Of a DNA stretch of 64,000 bases, positions 24,561 through 35,845 are shown one piece after another (position 1 is the first letter of the stretch; each line of letters starts with the position of its first letter). Source of the DNA: an uncultured Tenacibaculum sp. (GTDB taxonomy: Bacteria; Bacteroidota; Bacteroidia; Flavobacteriales; Flavobacteriaceae); the NCBI GenBank assembly GCA_947501615.1, contig CANMWK010000006.1:1-64000 (forward strand), written 5' to 3'. Both the position numbers and the translations under genes were made by a program. A model generated the notes under the pieces. It made no database searches, was not told where the DNA came from, and saw nothing but the letters and a program-made list of their open reading frames with translations.

Positions 24561-26630
24561 ATGATAGCTATTATTACAGAAAAGCCCAGTGTAGCTAGCG
24601 ATCTAGCTGCACACTTGGGCATTACTCAACGCAAAAATGGATATTGGTTGGGTAAAGAGTATGCCATTACATGGGCATTTGGACATTTAGTAGGATTAGC
24701 AATGCCAGAAATATATGGTATTAAAAGTTTTCAAAAAGACAATTTACCAATCATTCCTCAAGAATTTTTATTAGTCCCTCGTCAAATCAAAATAAAGAAC
24801 GAATATAGAAATGACAAACGTGCTTTAGAACAGCTACAAATCATTAAAGAGATTTTTGATCGCTGCAATAAAATTATAGTAGCAACTGATGCAGGGCGTG
24901 AAGGAGAATTGATTTTTAGATATATCTATCATTTTTTGAATTGTAAAAAACCTTTTGAACGTCTTTGGATAAGTTCTTTAACTAATAAAGCGATTACTGA
25001 AGGGTTTCAAAATTTGCAAAAAGGCACTAATTACGATAGCTTATATGAATCTGCTAAAGCTCGTAATCAGGCAGACTGGTTGATAGGAATTAATGCAACT
25101 CAAGCATTAAGCACACAAGCCAATAATGGTGTGTATTCTTTAGGAAGGGTACAAACTCCAACACTAGCTATGGTGTGTGAACGTTACCTAGAACACACAA
25201 AATTTCAATCAGAGTTATATTGGAAAGTTAAACTACAACATAGTAGTAATGGTATTGTATTCCATACGCTTTCTGAAGCTTCATTCTCCTCTAAAAAGGA
25301 AGTCGAAGCGAGCATAGAGGTTCTTAACACTTTAAAATCTGTAGTTATTATTGAATCTGAGCAGAAGAAAAAAAGAGAGCAACCTCCATTGCTTTATGAT
25401 ATAACAGGATTGCAAAAAGAAGCAAATACAATGTATAATTTGTCTGCTTCTCAAACATTAAAAATCGCTCAATCTCTATATGAAAAAAAGCTTATCAGCT
25501 ATCCAAGAACTGGTAGTAAATATATTTCTGAGGACATGTGGTATCAAATCCCAGAATTAATACTAAGCTTAGAAAAAAATGAACCTTTAAAGGAACATGC
25601 AAAGAAGTTACGAACTCAAAAGTTACAAAAACGAATTATTAATAATGAGAAAGTAACCGATCATCATGCACTATTAATTACTGAAAATACAGCTTTAGAT
25701 TTAACTAAAGAAGAAAGCATGATTTACCAATTAATTGCATCTCGGATATTAGAATCTGTATCAGCTCCTTGTATAAAAGAGGTTACCAATATAAAATGTA
25801 AAGCTAAAGACCAACTATTTACAACTACTGGCATCGTTATTATATCAGAAGGATGGCGAGGAATTAGAGGTTATTTTGGTCAAAGAAACACCTCACAATT
25901 ACCCGAGATTAAAGAAGGCGAATCAATAAAAATTAGAAATACATCTTTACAAGAAAAACGAACTCAGCCTAAACCCTTATTGACTGAAACTACATTGCTA
26001 TCAGCTATGGAAAATGCAGGAAAAAGAATTGAAAATGAAGAAGAAAGATTAGCAATAAAAGAAGTTGGTTTAGGGACTCCTGCAACACGAGCCAGTATTA
26101 TTGAAATTTTATTCAAACGCAATTACATACAAAGAAAAAAGAAATCTCTTGTACCTACTGAAAAGGGTTTACAAGTATATGAAATTGTAAAAAACAAAAG
26201 TATCTCGAATGTAACAATGACAGGAGAATGGGAGAAATCATTAGCCAACATCGAAAAGGGAGAAATGAGTGTAACTGATTTTCAAAATTCTATTGAGCAA
26301 TACACAAACCAAATTACTACTGAAATTTTAAATACTGAAATAAAAACCAGTCCAAAACAATTATTGCAGTGCCCGAAATGCAACAAAGCTTCCGTTAAAT
26401 TATTTCCAAAAGTTGCTAAGTGTACTAATGATGGTTGTGATTGGCTGCTATTTCGAAATATTTGCGGAAAAATTATTTCAGAAAAAGCTGTAGAAATATT
26501 ATTGACTAAAGGTAAAACTCCGCTATTGAAAGGACTAAAAAGTAAAGCCAATAAAACTTTTGATACCTATTTAGTTATTGGAACTGACGCAAAAACTTCT
26601 TTTGAGTTCCCTCAAAGAAAGAAAAAATAA
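24561..26630 (+). CDS. topB: Type IA topoisomerase III (Exc-like)
   Basis: 689 residues from ATG 24561 (MIAIITEKPS). An in-frame ATG 39 bases upstream lies inside the preceding gene and is rejected. The Toprim domain (ITEKPSVASDLAAHLG; ATDAGREGELIFRYIY) comes first, with the nicking tyrosine Tyr314 in ISYPRTGSKYIS. A zinc-ribbon-like C terminus (CPKCNK, then CTNDGCDW) follows. CTnDOT Exc belongs to this family and lies in the excision operon. It probably relaxes or decatenates DNA during excision or transfer. A terminator or attenuator hairpin follows 24 bases after the stop. Confidence 0.92.
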   Translation: MIAIITEKPSVASDLAAHLGITQRKNGYWLGKEYAITWAFGHLVGLAMPEIYGIKSFQKDNLPIIPQEFLLVPRQIKIKNEYRNDKRALEQLQIIKEIFDRCNKIIVATDAGREGELIFRYIYHFLNCKKPFERLWISSLTNKAITEGFQNLQKGTNYDSLYESAKARNQADWLIGINATQALSTQANNGVYSLGRVQTPTLAMVCERYLEHTKFQSELYWKVKLQHSSNGIVFHTLSEASFSSKKEVEASIEVLNTLKSVVIIESEQKKKREQPPLLYDITGLQKEANTMYNLSASQTLKIAQSLYEKKLISYPRTGSKYISEDMWYQIPELILSLEKNEPLKEHAKKLRTQKLQKRIINNEKVTDHHALLITENTALDLTKEESMIYQLIASRILESVSAPCIKEVTNIKCKAKDQLFTTTGIVIISEGWRGIRGYFGQRNTSQLPEIKEGESIKIRNTSLQEKRTQPKPLLTETTLLSAMENAGKRIENEEERLAIKEVGLGTPATRASIIEILFKRNYIQRKKKSLVPTEKGLQVYEIVKNKSISNVTMTGEWEKSLANIEKGEMSVTDFQNSIEQYTNQITTEILNTEIKTSPKQLLQCPKCNKASVKLFPKVAKCTNDGCDWLLFRNICGKIISEKAVEILLTKGKTPLLKGLKSKANKTFDTYLVIGTDAKTSFEFPQRKKK

Positions 26631-26653
26631 AAAACTTAAAACATCGTTTAATT

Positions 26654-26695
26654 AAATACTGATAACCAATTGTTTGGTTTTCAGTATTTTCTTTT
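26654..26695 (+). terminator. Hairpin after topoisomerase gene
   Basis: AAATACTGATAACCAA (26654-26669) pairs with TTGGTTTTCAGTATTT (26674-26689), one mismatch, loop TTGT, followed by T-C-TTTT. It ends or attenuates the excision operon before the DUF1896 gene. Confidence 0.75.
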
Positions 26696-26709
26696 CTAAA
26701 TAAACTATT

Positions 26710-27153
26710 ATGAGTGACAAAAACCAACAAGACCTGTCTTATTTTCAATTGAGATTAAAAGAACATTTAAACTATAGTTATCCTGAATTAGCAAAAAACA
26801 ATGATTTTATAGTTGCACGTAGTGAATTAGCATCACAAGCCTATACCGAAGCTATTAGCACTAATCATAACCATATAGAAGCTTCTCATATTGCAAACAC
26901 GGCATTGTTTTCTGATTTACCATTTTCAAAAATGGATATGCTTTTTGACATCATTTGCAATGAATTTAATCGTGAAATTAAAGATGAAGAATTACGCGAA
27001 TTCACAGAAAAAATGTATCCAATTAGTTTACCCTTATTCAGCCAATACAACATAGACAAGGACTTTGAAAATAGCGAAATGTATATAGCATTATACACTG
27101 AACTGACTGGAGTAATTCAAATTTGGATAGAAGAAAATTTAATAGCCATATAA
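26710..27153 (+). CDS. DUF1896 family protein
   Basis: 147 residues, all-helical, with LSYFQLRLKEHLNYSYPELA, a mid-region AYTEAISTNHNHIEASHIAN and an acidic C-terminal half. This is the DUF1896 pattern, a small protein found almost only in Bacteroidota conjugative elements between the topoisomerase and the methylase-helicase. Its function is unknown. The stop codon is 3 bases before the next start, so the two genes are coupled. Confidence 0.85.
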   Translation: MSDKNQQDLSYFQLRLKEHLNYSYPELAKNNDFIVARSELASQAYTEAISTNHNHIEASHIANTALFSDLPFSKMDMLFDIICNEFNREIKDEELREFTEKMYPISLPLFSQYNIDKDFENSEMYIALYTELTGVIQIWIEENLIAI

Positions 27154-27156
27154 AGG

Positions 27157-27555
27157 ATGAAGTATTCTAATAATTCAGTAGAAAGTAGATTTATCAAAAA
27201 GAAAATTTACAATGAGTTTTTTGTAATGTTTGTTTTTGGATTAGTAATCTGTACTTATTTGCTGTATCAAAATTCTATTATTGGTAACGCTCAACTAAAA
27301 GCTTCGAACATTCCTAAAGGGCTTTTAATTTTTCAAGGTTTCTATATAGGAGCTGCTCTTGTAGCTGGTTGGAAAGCTTTAAATAGTATTACCCCAAGAA
27401 TATTTTTAGTCTTACCTGTTATAGGTTGGGTCATTTATTTTATTCTGAAACTATTCCTTTCATCTATTACAGGGGTTTTCATCCTGCCTATTAGACTAAT
27501 TCAACGCATAAGACAGTTATACCTAATCAAAAGGCAAAGTAATACCACTGCTTAG
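27157..27555 (+). CDS. Small integral membrane protein of the element
   Basis: 132 residues with about three hydrophobic stretches (25-42, 60-78, 92-125) including FFVMFVFGLVICTYLLY and FLVLPVIGWVIYFILKLFL, a Lys-rich N terminus and an Arg/Lys-rich tail. No family recognised. It is coupled to DUF1896 upstream, with a gap of 80 bases before the methylase-helicase. It may serve in the transfer or entry-exclusion region, but there is no direct support. Confidence 0.65.
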   Translation: MKYSNNSVESRFIKKKIYNEFFVMFVFGLVICTYLLYQNSIIGNAQLKASNIPKGLLIFQGFYIGAALVAGWKALNSITPRIFLVLPVIGWVIYFILKLFLSSITGVFILPIRLIQRIRQLYLIKRQSNTTA

Positions 27556-27635
27556 TAAAGCAAAGCCATTATTTATGTTCTATAAAATCGAGTGTAGTGG
27601 GTTGGTAATTTCAAAAATTATCAATCTAAAATACT

Positions 27636-30600
27636 ATGGGGTTTTCTAAAAAAGAGCATCTTCAGGATAATATAGCAGCTATACAAACAGCCTTAACTCT
27701 TGAAAAATTAAAAAGGCAAGCTAATGAAGAAGAACTTAAACTTTTAAAAAAATATGTTGGTTTTGGTGGTCTAAAATGTGTTTTATATCCTGCAAACTCA
27801 TTAGACGACATCACTCACTGGTCCAATTCAGAACTAAATTTATTCCCTTTAGTTGGCGAACTACATCGAATTCTACTAGAAAACACTTCAAATCAAAAAA
27901 TATATAAAAACTATCTTGATAGTATAAAAAATAGTGTCCTTACTGCTTTTTACACTCCTCACACATTGGTAGAAGCACTTGGTCAAGTTTTTAAAAACAA
28001 CGACATACAAGTCAATAATTTTTTAGACCCATCAGCAGGTATGGGAGTTTTTACGGCTGTCTTAGGTGAAAATAATCCTGTAGCATTTGAAAAAGACTTG
28101 CTTACTTCAAAAATACTTCAACATACGCAACCTAAAACCAAAGTATTTGGAAAAGGCTTTGAGACTATAGATAAAGCATATCATAACCATTTTGATGTAG
28201 TAAGCAGTAATATTCCATTTGGTGATATTAGTGTTTTTGACCCTGATTTTTCAAAAAGTAATGATGAGATTCGTGTGCAAGCATCTAAAAGTATTCATAA
28301 CTACTTTTTTTTGAAAGGTTTAGAAACATTACGCGAAGGTGGTCTATTAGCTTACATTACTTCACAAGGTGTTTTAAATAGTTCTAGAAATGAACCTATT
28401 CGTAGAAAACTGTTAGAAAATATGCAGCTAGTATCTGCCATTAGATTACCCAATAACCTATTCATAGAAAATGCAGGTACAGAAGTTGGTAGCGATTTTA
28501 TTCTTCTACAAAAAAACAGTCAAAAACAACAACTCTCAGAGTTAGAGCAGAAATTTATAGAAAGCTACATAACAGAAGAAAAGACTCCTAGTAATCGTCT
28601 TTTTGAGAAACAAAAAAACGTGCTCTTTACCAAATACAGCATTGATACAGATCCTTACGGAAAAGCTGCCACCATTAATTGGCATGATGGAACACCAGAA
28701 GCTATTGCTTATGATTTTGGAGTACTCTTACAAAACGATCTACAACAAAACTTTAACAGGGAATTATATCAAAATAAACAACTAAAAACAATTGCATCTG
28801 CTGCTGATCAACCTCTTCAGAAACAAGAAATAACACAACAAGATTCTATACTTACACTATATGATTTATTTAACTTTTCCGAAGAGGAACGTAACCCAAA
28901 TTACAAACCTAAAAAACAGAAAAAGAAACAATTGAAATCAGGTATTCCAAATAAGAGAACACCTAAACCACCTAAAGTATCTGACCAACCCAAATCATTT
29001 ACAGAAAACATATTAGATCATTACAAAGAAGGCTGTTTAGTTTGTTTTCAAAATCAAATAGGTTATTTAAAATCACTTCCTAATACCCCAACTTTTCATC
29101 CGCTTTTACTCAACTCGCTACAACAAGAAAAAATAGAAAAATACATCTCTTTAAGGGATATCTATTTTGAGCTGTATAACAAAGAATATCATACCCAAGT
29201 TGAGCAACCAAAATTACGTGAACAACTTAACGAGTATTATGATGCTTTTGTAAAAATAAGTGGATACTTAAATACGCCTAGCTCCATAAAATTTTTAAAA
29301 ATGGACACTGTTAGTAATGAAATACTCTATCTCGAACTTAATCAAGGAGATTCTTTTAGAAAAGCAGATATTTTTTTTCGCCCAGTAGCTTTTAACTCAA
29401 AGAAAACCGAACCTATTAAAACCCCTAATGAAGCTCTGAGTGCTTCTCTGAATAAATTCTCAAGAGTGGATTTGGAATACATGGAAAAAATTACTCAAAT
29501 ACCTCAAACAGATTTAAAAGTAGCACTAAAGAATCGAATACACTATCATCCAATAGAGAACGAATATCAAGTTAGTGATAAGTTTTTAGCGGGTAATGTT
29601 ATTCAAAAAGCAAATGAAATAAAGACCTACCTAAAATCTGACCCAAATAATATACAGGCTAAAGATTCTTTAAAAGCCTTAGAAGATATTTTTCCTCGTC
29701 GTATTTCTTTTGAAGAATTAGATTTTAATCTTGGAGAACGTTGGATACCATCAGGAATTTATAGCCGTTTTGCTTCTCATTTATTCGATACCGAAGTAAA
29801 AGTCCATTATGCTCCGAATGGAGATGAATTCTCGGTGAATTGCAAACAAAAAAATGCAACGATATGGAGTAAATATAATGTAAAAAGTGAAAGCAGAAAT
29901 TATGATGGAATTGCCTTATTAAAACATGCTTTAGTAAATACGACACCAAAAATCACAAAGAAAATAATTCTTGGAGAAAAGGAAGTAAAGATTCCAGACA
30001 GTGAAGCCATTCAACTTGCTAACAGTAAAATTGATGAAATACGAAACGAATTTATTGATTGGCTACAAGTACAAAATGATGATTTTAAAAATAGGTTAAC
30101 AGACTTATATAATAATACCTTCAATTGCTTTGTTCGTCCAGAGTACGATGGTAGTCATCAAACTTTTCCTCAATTAGATAGAAAAGGACTTGGTATAGAG
30201 GATTTATACAATAGTCAAAAGGATGTCATCTGGATGATAAAAAACAATGGTGGTGCAATCTGTGATCATGAAGTTGGAGCTGGAAAAACCTTAGTCATGT
30301 GCTGTGCTTCTTATGAATTAAAAAGGTTAGGTTTAGCCAATAAACCAATGATTATTGGTTTAAAAGCTAATGTCCACGAGATTGCCGAAACTTATCGAAA
30401 AGCTTATCCCAATGCTCGAATATTATATCCAGGAAAGCAAGATTTTACCCCTAGTAAACGTCAACGCATCTTTGGAGACATTAAAAACAATAATTGGGAT
30501 GCCGTTATCTTAACACACGATCAATTTGGTAAAATACCACAATCCGCAGAAGTACAGCAAGAAATTTTACAAGCAGAATTAGACAATGTAGAAGATAACT

Positions 30601-32774
30601 TGTGGGCTTTAGAACAACAAGGTGAAGAAATCTCAAGAGGTATGATTAAAGGGATGCAAAAAAGAAAAGAAAATTTAGAGGTCAAACTAAAGTCATTAGC
30701 CCATGATATCGCAGAAAAAAAAGATGATATCATAGATTTTAAAATGATGGGAATAGATCATCTTTTCGTAGACGAAAGTCATAAGTTTAAAAACCTAATG
30801 TTCAACACACGTCATGATAGAGTCGCTGGATTAGGAAATTCACAAGGAAGCCAAAGAGCAATAAATTTATTATTTGCTTTACGTACCATTCAACAGCGTA
30901 CTGGTAAAGATTTAGGTGCTACCTTTTTATCAGGAACTACCATTTCTAATTCTCTGACAGAGTTATATTTGTTGTTCAAATACTTACGCCCAAAAGCACT
31001 CGAACAACAAAACATTCATTGCTTTGATGCATGGGCTGCCATTTATGCTAAGAAAACAACAGACTATGAATTTTCTGTAACTAATACAATCGTACAAAAG
31101 GAACGTTTTAGATACTTTATAAAAGTACCAGAATTATCTCAATTCTATTCGGAAATTACCGATTACCGTACCGCAAAAGATATTGGTATAGACCGTCCAG
31201 AAAAAAATGAAATACTATACAATATCCCTCCGACTCCAGAACAGGAAGCCTTTATCTATAAATTAATGGAGTTTGCTAAAACAGGGAATGCTACACTTTT
31301 AGGGAGACCTCCACTTTCACAAAAAGAAGAAAAAGCGAAAATGCTAATTGCTACTAATTATGCTCGTAAAATGTCCTTGGATATGCGGATGATTTCATCT
31401 GAATACGATGATCACATAGATAATAAAGCTTCGCATTGTGCAAAAAAAATTAGTGAATATTACCATAAATTTCAGGCGCAAAAAGGTACTCAGTTTGTGT
31501 TCTCAGATTTAGGAACTTACAAGCCTAACACTTGGAATCCATATTCAGAGATCAGACGTAAACTCATAGAAGATTATGGACTGCTTCCTTCTGAAGTGCG
31601 ATTTATTCAAGAAGCAAAAAGTGAAAAAGCACGCAAAGATTTTATTACACAAATGAATCAAGGGAAAATTCGGGTGCTTTTTGGTTCTACTGAAATGTTA
31701 GGAACAGGAGTTAATGCACAGCAAAGAGCTGTAGCTATTCATCATTTAGATACACCATGGAGACCAAGTGATTTAGCACAACGAGATGGTAGAGCCATTA
31801 GAAAGGGTAATGAAATTGCTAAACATTTTGGCAATAATAAAGTTGATGTAATTATTTATGCAGTAGAAAAATCTTTAGATAGTTACAAATTTAATCTACT
31901 ACATAACAAACAACTTTTTATAGATCAATTAAAAACAAATAATTTAGGAAAAAGAACTATAGATGAAGGTGGTATGGACGAAAAGTCTGGAATGAATTTC
32001 TCTGAATATGTAGCAATACTCTCAGGAAATACAGATTTATTAGAAAAAGCTAAATTAGAAAAGAAGATAACTGCCCTAGAAAGTGAACGAAAGGCATTTC
32101 ACAATTCTAAATGGACTTCCAAAAACAAATTAAAAGACCTTTGCCAATTGGTAGAACTTGGCAAAGAAAGAATAGCTTCAATGACAGCTGACCAGAAGCA
32201 ATTCTTAGCTAATGTTAAAAAAGATAAAAACGGAACTATCTTGAACCCTATTCATTTAAAAAATTTGGATAGTTCTAACATCAAACAGATTGGAAAAAAA
32301 CTAAACGAACTATCCAAAGAAATGAATACTAGAGGCGAATACCAAAGCATTGGTAGCTTATATGGTTTTACCTTGCTCATTAAAACAGAGGCTTCTATGA
32401 AAGATGAATTTGATTTTAATATCAATCGTTTTTTTGTGCTTGGTAAAGGGGATATTAAGTACACCTACAATAATGGGTTAATGGCTTCTAATCCTCAGTT
32501 AGCTGCTTCTAATTTTTTAAATGCTTTACTAAAAATCCCTTTTTTACTTGAAAGTGAACAGGAGAAACTAAGTAGAAATGAAATTCATATACCTACACTT
32601 AACGAAGTAGTTCACGCTAAATGGCGTAAAGAAAATGAATTGAAAGCTATAAAATCTGAATTGGAAAACCTTGATCGAAAGATTAAAAATGCTATTACTA
32701 AAGCGGAGGATAATAAAGATGAAATTGCAGAATCTACAGTTAATAAAAAACCTAAAAAAGCGATAAAAATATAG
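27636..32774 (+). CDS. Giant N6-methylase-like / SF2 helicase fusion protein
   Basis: 1,712 residues. An adenine-methylase-like fold near the N terminus has [11 protein letters not shown] (about 131) and SSNIPFG in place of NPPY (about 190), so the catalytic motif is altered. The Snf2/SF2 helicase has Walker A VGAGKT (about 880), a DESH box (about 1046) and motif [13 protein letters not shown] near 1385. A basic linker ([11 protein letters not shown]) falls near residue 425. This is the standard large protein of CTnDOT-type elements. It is thought to help establishment or protect against restriction, but its activity is not proven. A hairpin terminator follows. Confidence 0.88.
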   Translation: MGFSKKEHLQDNIAAIQTALTLEKLKRQANEEELKLLKKYVGFGGLKCVLYPANSLDDITHWSNSELNLFPLVGELHRILLENTSNQKIYKNYLDSIKNSVLTAFYTPHTLVEALGQVFKNNDIQVNNFLDPSAGMGVFTAVLGENNPVAFEKDLLTSKILQHTQPKTKVFGKGFETIDKAYHNHFDVVSSNIPFGDISVFDPDFSKSNDEIRVQASKSIHNYFFLKGLETLREGGLLAYITSQGVLNSSRNEPIRRKLLENMQLVSAIRLPNNLFIENAGTEVGSDFILLQKNSQKQQLSELEQKFIESYITEEKTPSNRLFEKQKNVLFTKYSIDTDPYGKAATINWHDGTPEAIAYDFGVLLQNDLQQNFNRELYQNKQLKTIASAADQPLQKQEITQQDSILTLYDLFNFSEEERNPNYKPKKQKKKQLKSGIPNKRTPKPPKVSDQPKSFTENILDHYKEGCLVCFQNQIGYLKSLPNTPTFHPLLLNSLQQEKIEKYISLRDIYFELYNKEYHTQVEQPKLREQLNEYYDAFVKISGYLNTPSSIKFLKMDTVSNEILYLELNQGDSFRKADIFFRPVAFNSKKTEPIKTPNEALSASLNKFSRVDLEYMEKITQIPQTDLKVALKNRIHYHPIENEYQVSDKFLAGNVIQKANEIKTYLKSDPNNIQAKDSLKALEDIFPRRISFEELDFNLGERWIPSGIYSRFASHLFDTEVKVHYAPNGDEFSVNCKQKNATIWSKYNVKSESRNYDGIALLKHALVNTTPKITKKIILGEKEVKIPDSEAIQLANSKIDEIRNEFIDWLQVQNDDFKNRLTDLYNNTFNCFVRPEYDGSHQTFPQLDRKGLGIEDLYNSQKDVIWMIKNNGGAICDHEVGAGKTLVMCCASYELKRLGLANKPMIIGLKANVHEIAETYRKAYPNARILYPGKQDFTPSKRQRIFGDIKNNNWDAVILTHDQFGKIPQSAEVQQEILQAELDNVEDNLWALEQQGEEISRGMIKGMQKRKENLEVKLKSLAHDIAEKKDDIIDFKMMGIDHLFVDESHKFKNLMFNTRHDRVAGLGNSQGSQRAINLLFALRTIQQRTGKDLGATFLSGTTISNSLTELYLLFKYLRPKALEQQNIHCFDAWAAIYAKKTTDYEFSVTNTIVQKERFRYFIKVPELSQFYSEITDYRTAKDIGIDRPEKNEILYNIPPTPEQEAFIYKLMEFAKTGNATLLGRPPLSQKEEKAKMLIATNYARKMSLDMRMISSEYDDHIDNKASHCAKKISEYYHKFQAQKGTQFVFSDLGTYKPNTWNPYSEIRRKLIEDYGLLPSEVRFIQEAKSEKARKDFITQMNQGKIRVLFGSTEMLGTGVNAQQRAVAIHHLDTPWRPSDLAQRDGRAIRKGNEIAKHFGNNKVDVIIYAVEKSLDSYKFNLLHNKQLFIDQLKTNNLGKRTIDEGGMDEKSGMNFSEYVAILSGNTDLLEKAKLEKKITALESERKAFHNSKWTSKNKLKDLCQLVELGKERIASMTADQKQFLANVKKDKNGTILNPIHLKNLDSSNIKQIGKKLNELSKEMNTRGEYQSIGSLYGFTLLIKTEASMKDEFDFNINRFFVLGKGDIKYTYNNGLMASNPQLAASNFLNALLKIPFLLESEQEKLSRNEIHIPTLNEVVHAKWRKENELKAIKSELENLDRKIKNAITKAEDNKDEIAESTVNKKPKKAIKI

Positions 32775-32851
32775 GATAAAGGAGCGTTATTTATCGTCAA
32801 TATTTTGGAGCTACGGGTATGTAATTTAAAAGTTAAGTTAAGCATAAAAAA

Positions 32852-32879
32852 TCGCCTAGAAATTTTACTTTCTAGACGA
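32852..32879 (-). terminator. Terminator between convergent genes
   Basis: TCGCCTAGAAA (32852-32862) pairs with TTTCTAGACGA (32869-32879), one mismatch, loop TTTTAC. The A-run before it becomes a T-run for the leftward toxin operon. It serves the minus strand at least and may also stop the helicase transcript. Confidence 0.75.
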
Positions 32880-32913
32880 CTTCTTTAAGTCATTCATTAC
32901 GAAAATGGATTAT

Positions 32914-33597
32914 TTAATCCTCTATTTCAAAAATGTTTGTTGATTTAAATTCAAGACCTGTAATATTCTCTTTTTGAAAACAATTAATTATCCGATCACT
33001 AAAGAATTTATGATAGCCCAAACATTGGATTTGGTAAAAATCATACTTAGGAGTTTCAGATTTCAAAACAACATTACCTATTCGACAATGATATGGGAAT
33101 TTGTATGAATCACTATCTGCTAAAATTTGATCTTTTGATTGAATAGGTATTTTCTTTTCAATAACACCTAAATTGTCTGCGTTTACTACATCACCATAAG
33201 ATTTAGAGATATCTATATTTTCCCAGAACTCTTCTTCATTTATAACATAGTAAAACCAGTAATATTCAAGTATTTCTTCTTTGTGGTATACATTAATTGA
33301 ATAAAATTCATGTTTAGGTAAGCTAAACTTTGAAAAAATATCTTTTAATCTTTTACTAACTATGTACCCTTTTATACTTTCATGTAGATTTAAAAAATCA
33401 GTTCTTTTAGATTTCGAATGTAACGAAATGTCTAAAATTGGTTTAAAGTCTGGAAAAGTTTTATGTTTTATTCTCCAATGACAATTCTTTGCATTTGGGT
33501 CATATTTTTTATGATAAGTAGCTTGAGGGTAATGCCCTATTTTTCTTATTTCTTCTGGTCTACTTGGTCTATTGTATTTCATAAAAAGGTTTAACAA
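32914..33597 (-). CDS. Candidate immunity protein for AHH toxin
   Basis: 227 residues, soluble, rich in Tyr, Lys and Asp, with no recognised domain. It has paired KFP and DLGKI-like stretches typical of small immunity folds, but nothing diagnostic. It overlaps the 3' end of the toxin gene by 29 bases and follows it in the same operon, the usual position for an immunity gene. It has no signal peptide and so would act in the cytosol, where an incoming nuclease would damage DNA or RNA. Role inferred from position. Confidence 0.6.
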   Translation of the reverse strand: MLNLFMKYNRPSRPEEIRKIGHYPQATYHKKYDPNAKNCHWRIKHKTFPDFKPILDISLHSKSKRTDFLNLHESIKGYIVSKRLKDIFSKFSLPKHEFYSINVYHKEEILEYYWFYYVINEEEFWENIDISKSYGDVVNADNLGVIEKKIPIQSKDQILADSDSYKFPYHCRIGNVVLKSETPKYDFYQIQCLGYHKFFSDRIINCFQKENITGLEFKSTNIFEIED

Positions 33598-35839
33598 CTG
33601 TTTTAAAATATTCGTTTAAACTTAATCCTGATCCTTTAGCTCTTTCAATCCAGCTTAATAATTCGGGTATTGCTTCTTCTTCTAGAAATTGTAAAGCTAC
33701 TGCACCTGATGCATCAGGGATTTTTTCATTAAAACTATCTAAGAGATGTATAACAACATCATCATAAGCAGGATGATTTCCGTGTAACCCGTCTCCAGTT
33801 AACTTAACAAACTTTTTTAAAGCTACTCCATTTACAGCATCATTCATGTGAAAGCCCCAATCAGCAGCTTTTTGAATAACAGCATGAAAACGTTTAGCCC
33901 AAGGTAAAATATGGTGAGCTTCTTCATTTCTTAATACCCGGATCACCTTTCTAAGCTTTCCTCTTGGTCCAAATTCAATTAAATTATTCCCTTTTTTAAT
34001 AAAGGAAAGTGTTTTTTTGGTACCATCAAAAGCATCAACTGCCTTTACAAATATACGAGAACTAGTGGCAAGAATTCCTCCAACAGGAATCATTGCGGAA
34101 AAACTTAATACTGCATCTCTGTACTCACCACGCACGGCATATATAGTACCATTAAGAAGATCAGCACCTTCGCCAAGAGCTGGAACTAATCCGATAATAT
34201 CAAGTCCATTCTGAAACATTATAATTAAAGTTTCAGCTAAAACTCTTGTTCTACTCCATTCAGGATGTTTTTCTTGTATGAATATTACGGTGTCATTAAA
34301 ATATTCCTCAAATCTTTCATCTAGTATAGTTCTTTCTGAAGGAGGATAAGGAGTAGCAAAAGAATAACAATCTCTTAGAATAATATTCTCAATAATTTTT
34401 AATGCTCTTTTTCCGTCAGTATTGTTATTATTTCTTAGAAAGCTACGAAAGTTACCAATCAAGCTAGGATTGTCAAATAAAAAGTTTTCAAAGTTGGAGT
34501 TTAAATCTAAAGATTTGTCTAAACTTCTTATTTGCCCACCATAAACAATATCACGTAAAACATTATGAACCTCTGGTATTCCTGAAATGATTATATGATC
34601 TCTACCAGCACTCAATTCTAAATCTCCATGTTCTGATAAGGCTTGTTTAATTACATTTTCATAGCCTACAGCCTTACTAGCATTGGCGTTTAACCACTCG
34701 TATTGATCTTTACTTGCTAATCTTAATTCACTAACTAAAAAATCTACACTTTTATTAGCTCCAAAAGCAATATTATCTATAGATTCATTCAGTAGATTCA
34801 CCATTAATTGTTGATGACTTGCTTGGGCTAAATGTTGTGTAAAAAAACTTTTATTAAAATCTCGTTCCCAAATCACTTTCCAATAATCTGGATGAAATTT
34901 TGAAATTTTATCTCCTTGGTATTCTTTCCAAGCTGCAATTTCAATAAATGGTTCAATAGCGATATCTATTTTACCTGTAAAGTTTCTAAATACATCTTGT
35001 TGTGCTGAATTAAAATAAACTAAAGATCCTCCTTTTTTAATCTGTTCTGCATGGATTAATAGTTGTACATAATTTAATTTATCCCAATAATCTAATGAAT
35101 TATGAATATTATTTTTTTGCTGTGCAGATTCACGTTCTAATTTTCCATAAAATGGACTACCAGATTTAAAAAGATTGGTTAAAAAATTGAATTGATGTGA
35201 TTCCCATAATTTTTTATACAGATCATCAGATAATATCTTATTACGTTCTCTAGTAATCGTATTGATATCTCTCATATTTCTTAATGGAATACCATTTACT
35301 ACGATATCTGCATATAAACTACTTGTATAAGTGCCATTTCTAATTTCCGCCTCTCTTAATTTAAGTGCTTTTAAATCCTTTAGATTTTTTGTTCTTACCT
35401 GATTAGAATAATTTCTTCTAGAACTAAATTTACCCCTTACAATTGGGCTGTTTTTAACAATGTTTTGTTTTTCAGATGCTACAAAAAGCTTTCTTCTAGC
35501 CTCATTATAATTTGGGCTACTTCCTAAAAAGTTATTCAAGAAGTTGTGCATTAACACGGTTTGTCTATTATACCATTGTTCTGCTTCTTGTCTAGCGGCT
35601 TCCTTTATTCTTCTATCGTTTGCAAAAGCTACATTTAAACTATTACTGAAAGAAAAACTAAAATCTTCTAGTTCTGAACAGGTTCTACAATCCTCAATAG
35701 GGTTTCCTATAATAATTGGTCTATCTCCATCACCTAGAAATTCACCCAAAACGGTGTTGTTATTTAAAAACTGTGCTTGTATAGTTACAGTACCTAAAAC
35801 AAAAAGTAATAGGGTTAGTTGTTGATATATTTTTTTCAT
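33569..35839 (-). CDS. Secreted polymorphic toxin with pretoxin and AHH nuclease domains
   Basis: 756 residues. A Sec signal peptide (residues 1-22, ending in IQAQ) is followed by a long helical region. A pretoxin-like segment at about 540-583 (DIIGLVPALGEGADLLNG then LSFSAMIPVGG) precedes a C-terminal nuclease of the HNH/EndoVII AHH class: EEAHHILPW near residue 640, then ADWGFHMNDAVNGVAL, GLHGNHPAYDDVVIHLL. The His residues fit the AHH motif. The first gene in this operon encodes a Sel1-repeat protein with a T9SS sorting tail; the toxin itself lacks such a tail. A candidate immunity gene overlaps its end. Confidence 0.85.
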   Translation of the reverse strand: MKKIYQQLTLLLFVLGTVTIQAQFLNNNTVLGEFLGDGDRPIIIGNPIEDCRTCSELEDFSFSFSNSLNVAFANDRRIKEAARQEAEQWYNRQTVLMHNFLNNFLGSSPNYNEARRKLFVASEKQNIVKNSPIVRGKFSSRRNYSNQVRTKNLKDLKALKLREAEIRNGTYTSSLYADIVVNGIPLRNMRDINTITRERNKILSDDLYKKLWESHQFNFLTNLFKSGSPFYGKLERESAQQKNNIHNSLDYWDKLNYVQLLIHAEQIKKGGSLVYFNSAQQDVFRNFTGKIDIAIEPFIEIAAWKEYQGDKISKFHPDYWKVIWERDFNKSFFTQHLAQASHQQLMVNLLNESIDNIAFGANKSVDFLVSELRLASKDQYEWLNANASKAVGYENVIKQALSEHGDLELSAGRDHIIISGIPEVHNVLRDIVYGGQIRSLDKSLDLNSNFENFLFDNPSLIGNFRSFLRNNNNTDGKRALKIIENIILRDCYSFATPYPPSERTILDERFEEYFNDTVIFIQEKHPEWSRTRVLAETLIIMFQNGLDIIGLVPALGEGADLLNGTIYAVRGEYRDAVLSFSAMIPVGGILATSSRIFVKAVDAFDGTKKTLSFIKKGNNLIEFGPRGKLRKVIRVLRNEEAHHILPWAKRFHAVIQKAADWGFHMNDAVNGVALKKFVKLTGDGLHGNHPAYDDVVIHLLDSFNEKIPDASGAVALQFLEEEAIPELLSWIERAKGSGLSLNEYFKTVVKPFYEIQ

Positions 35840-35845
35840 GGCTGT

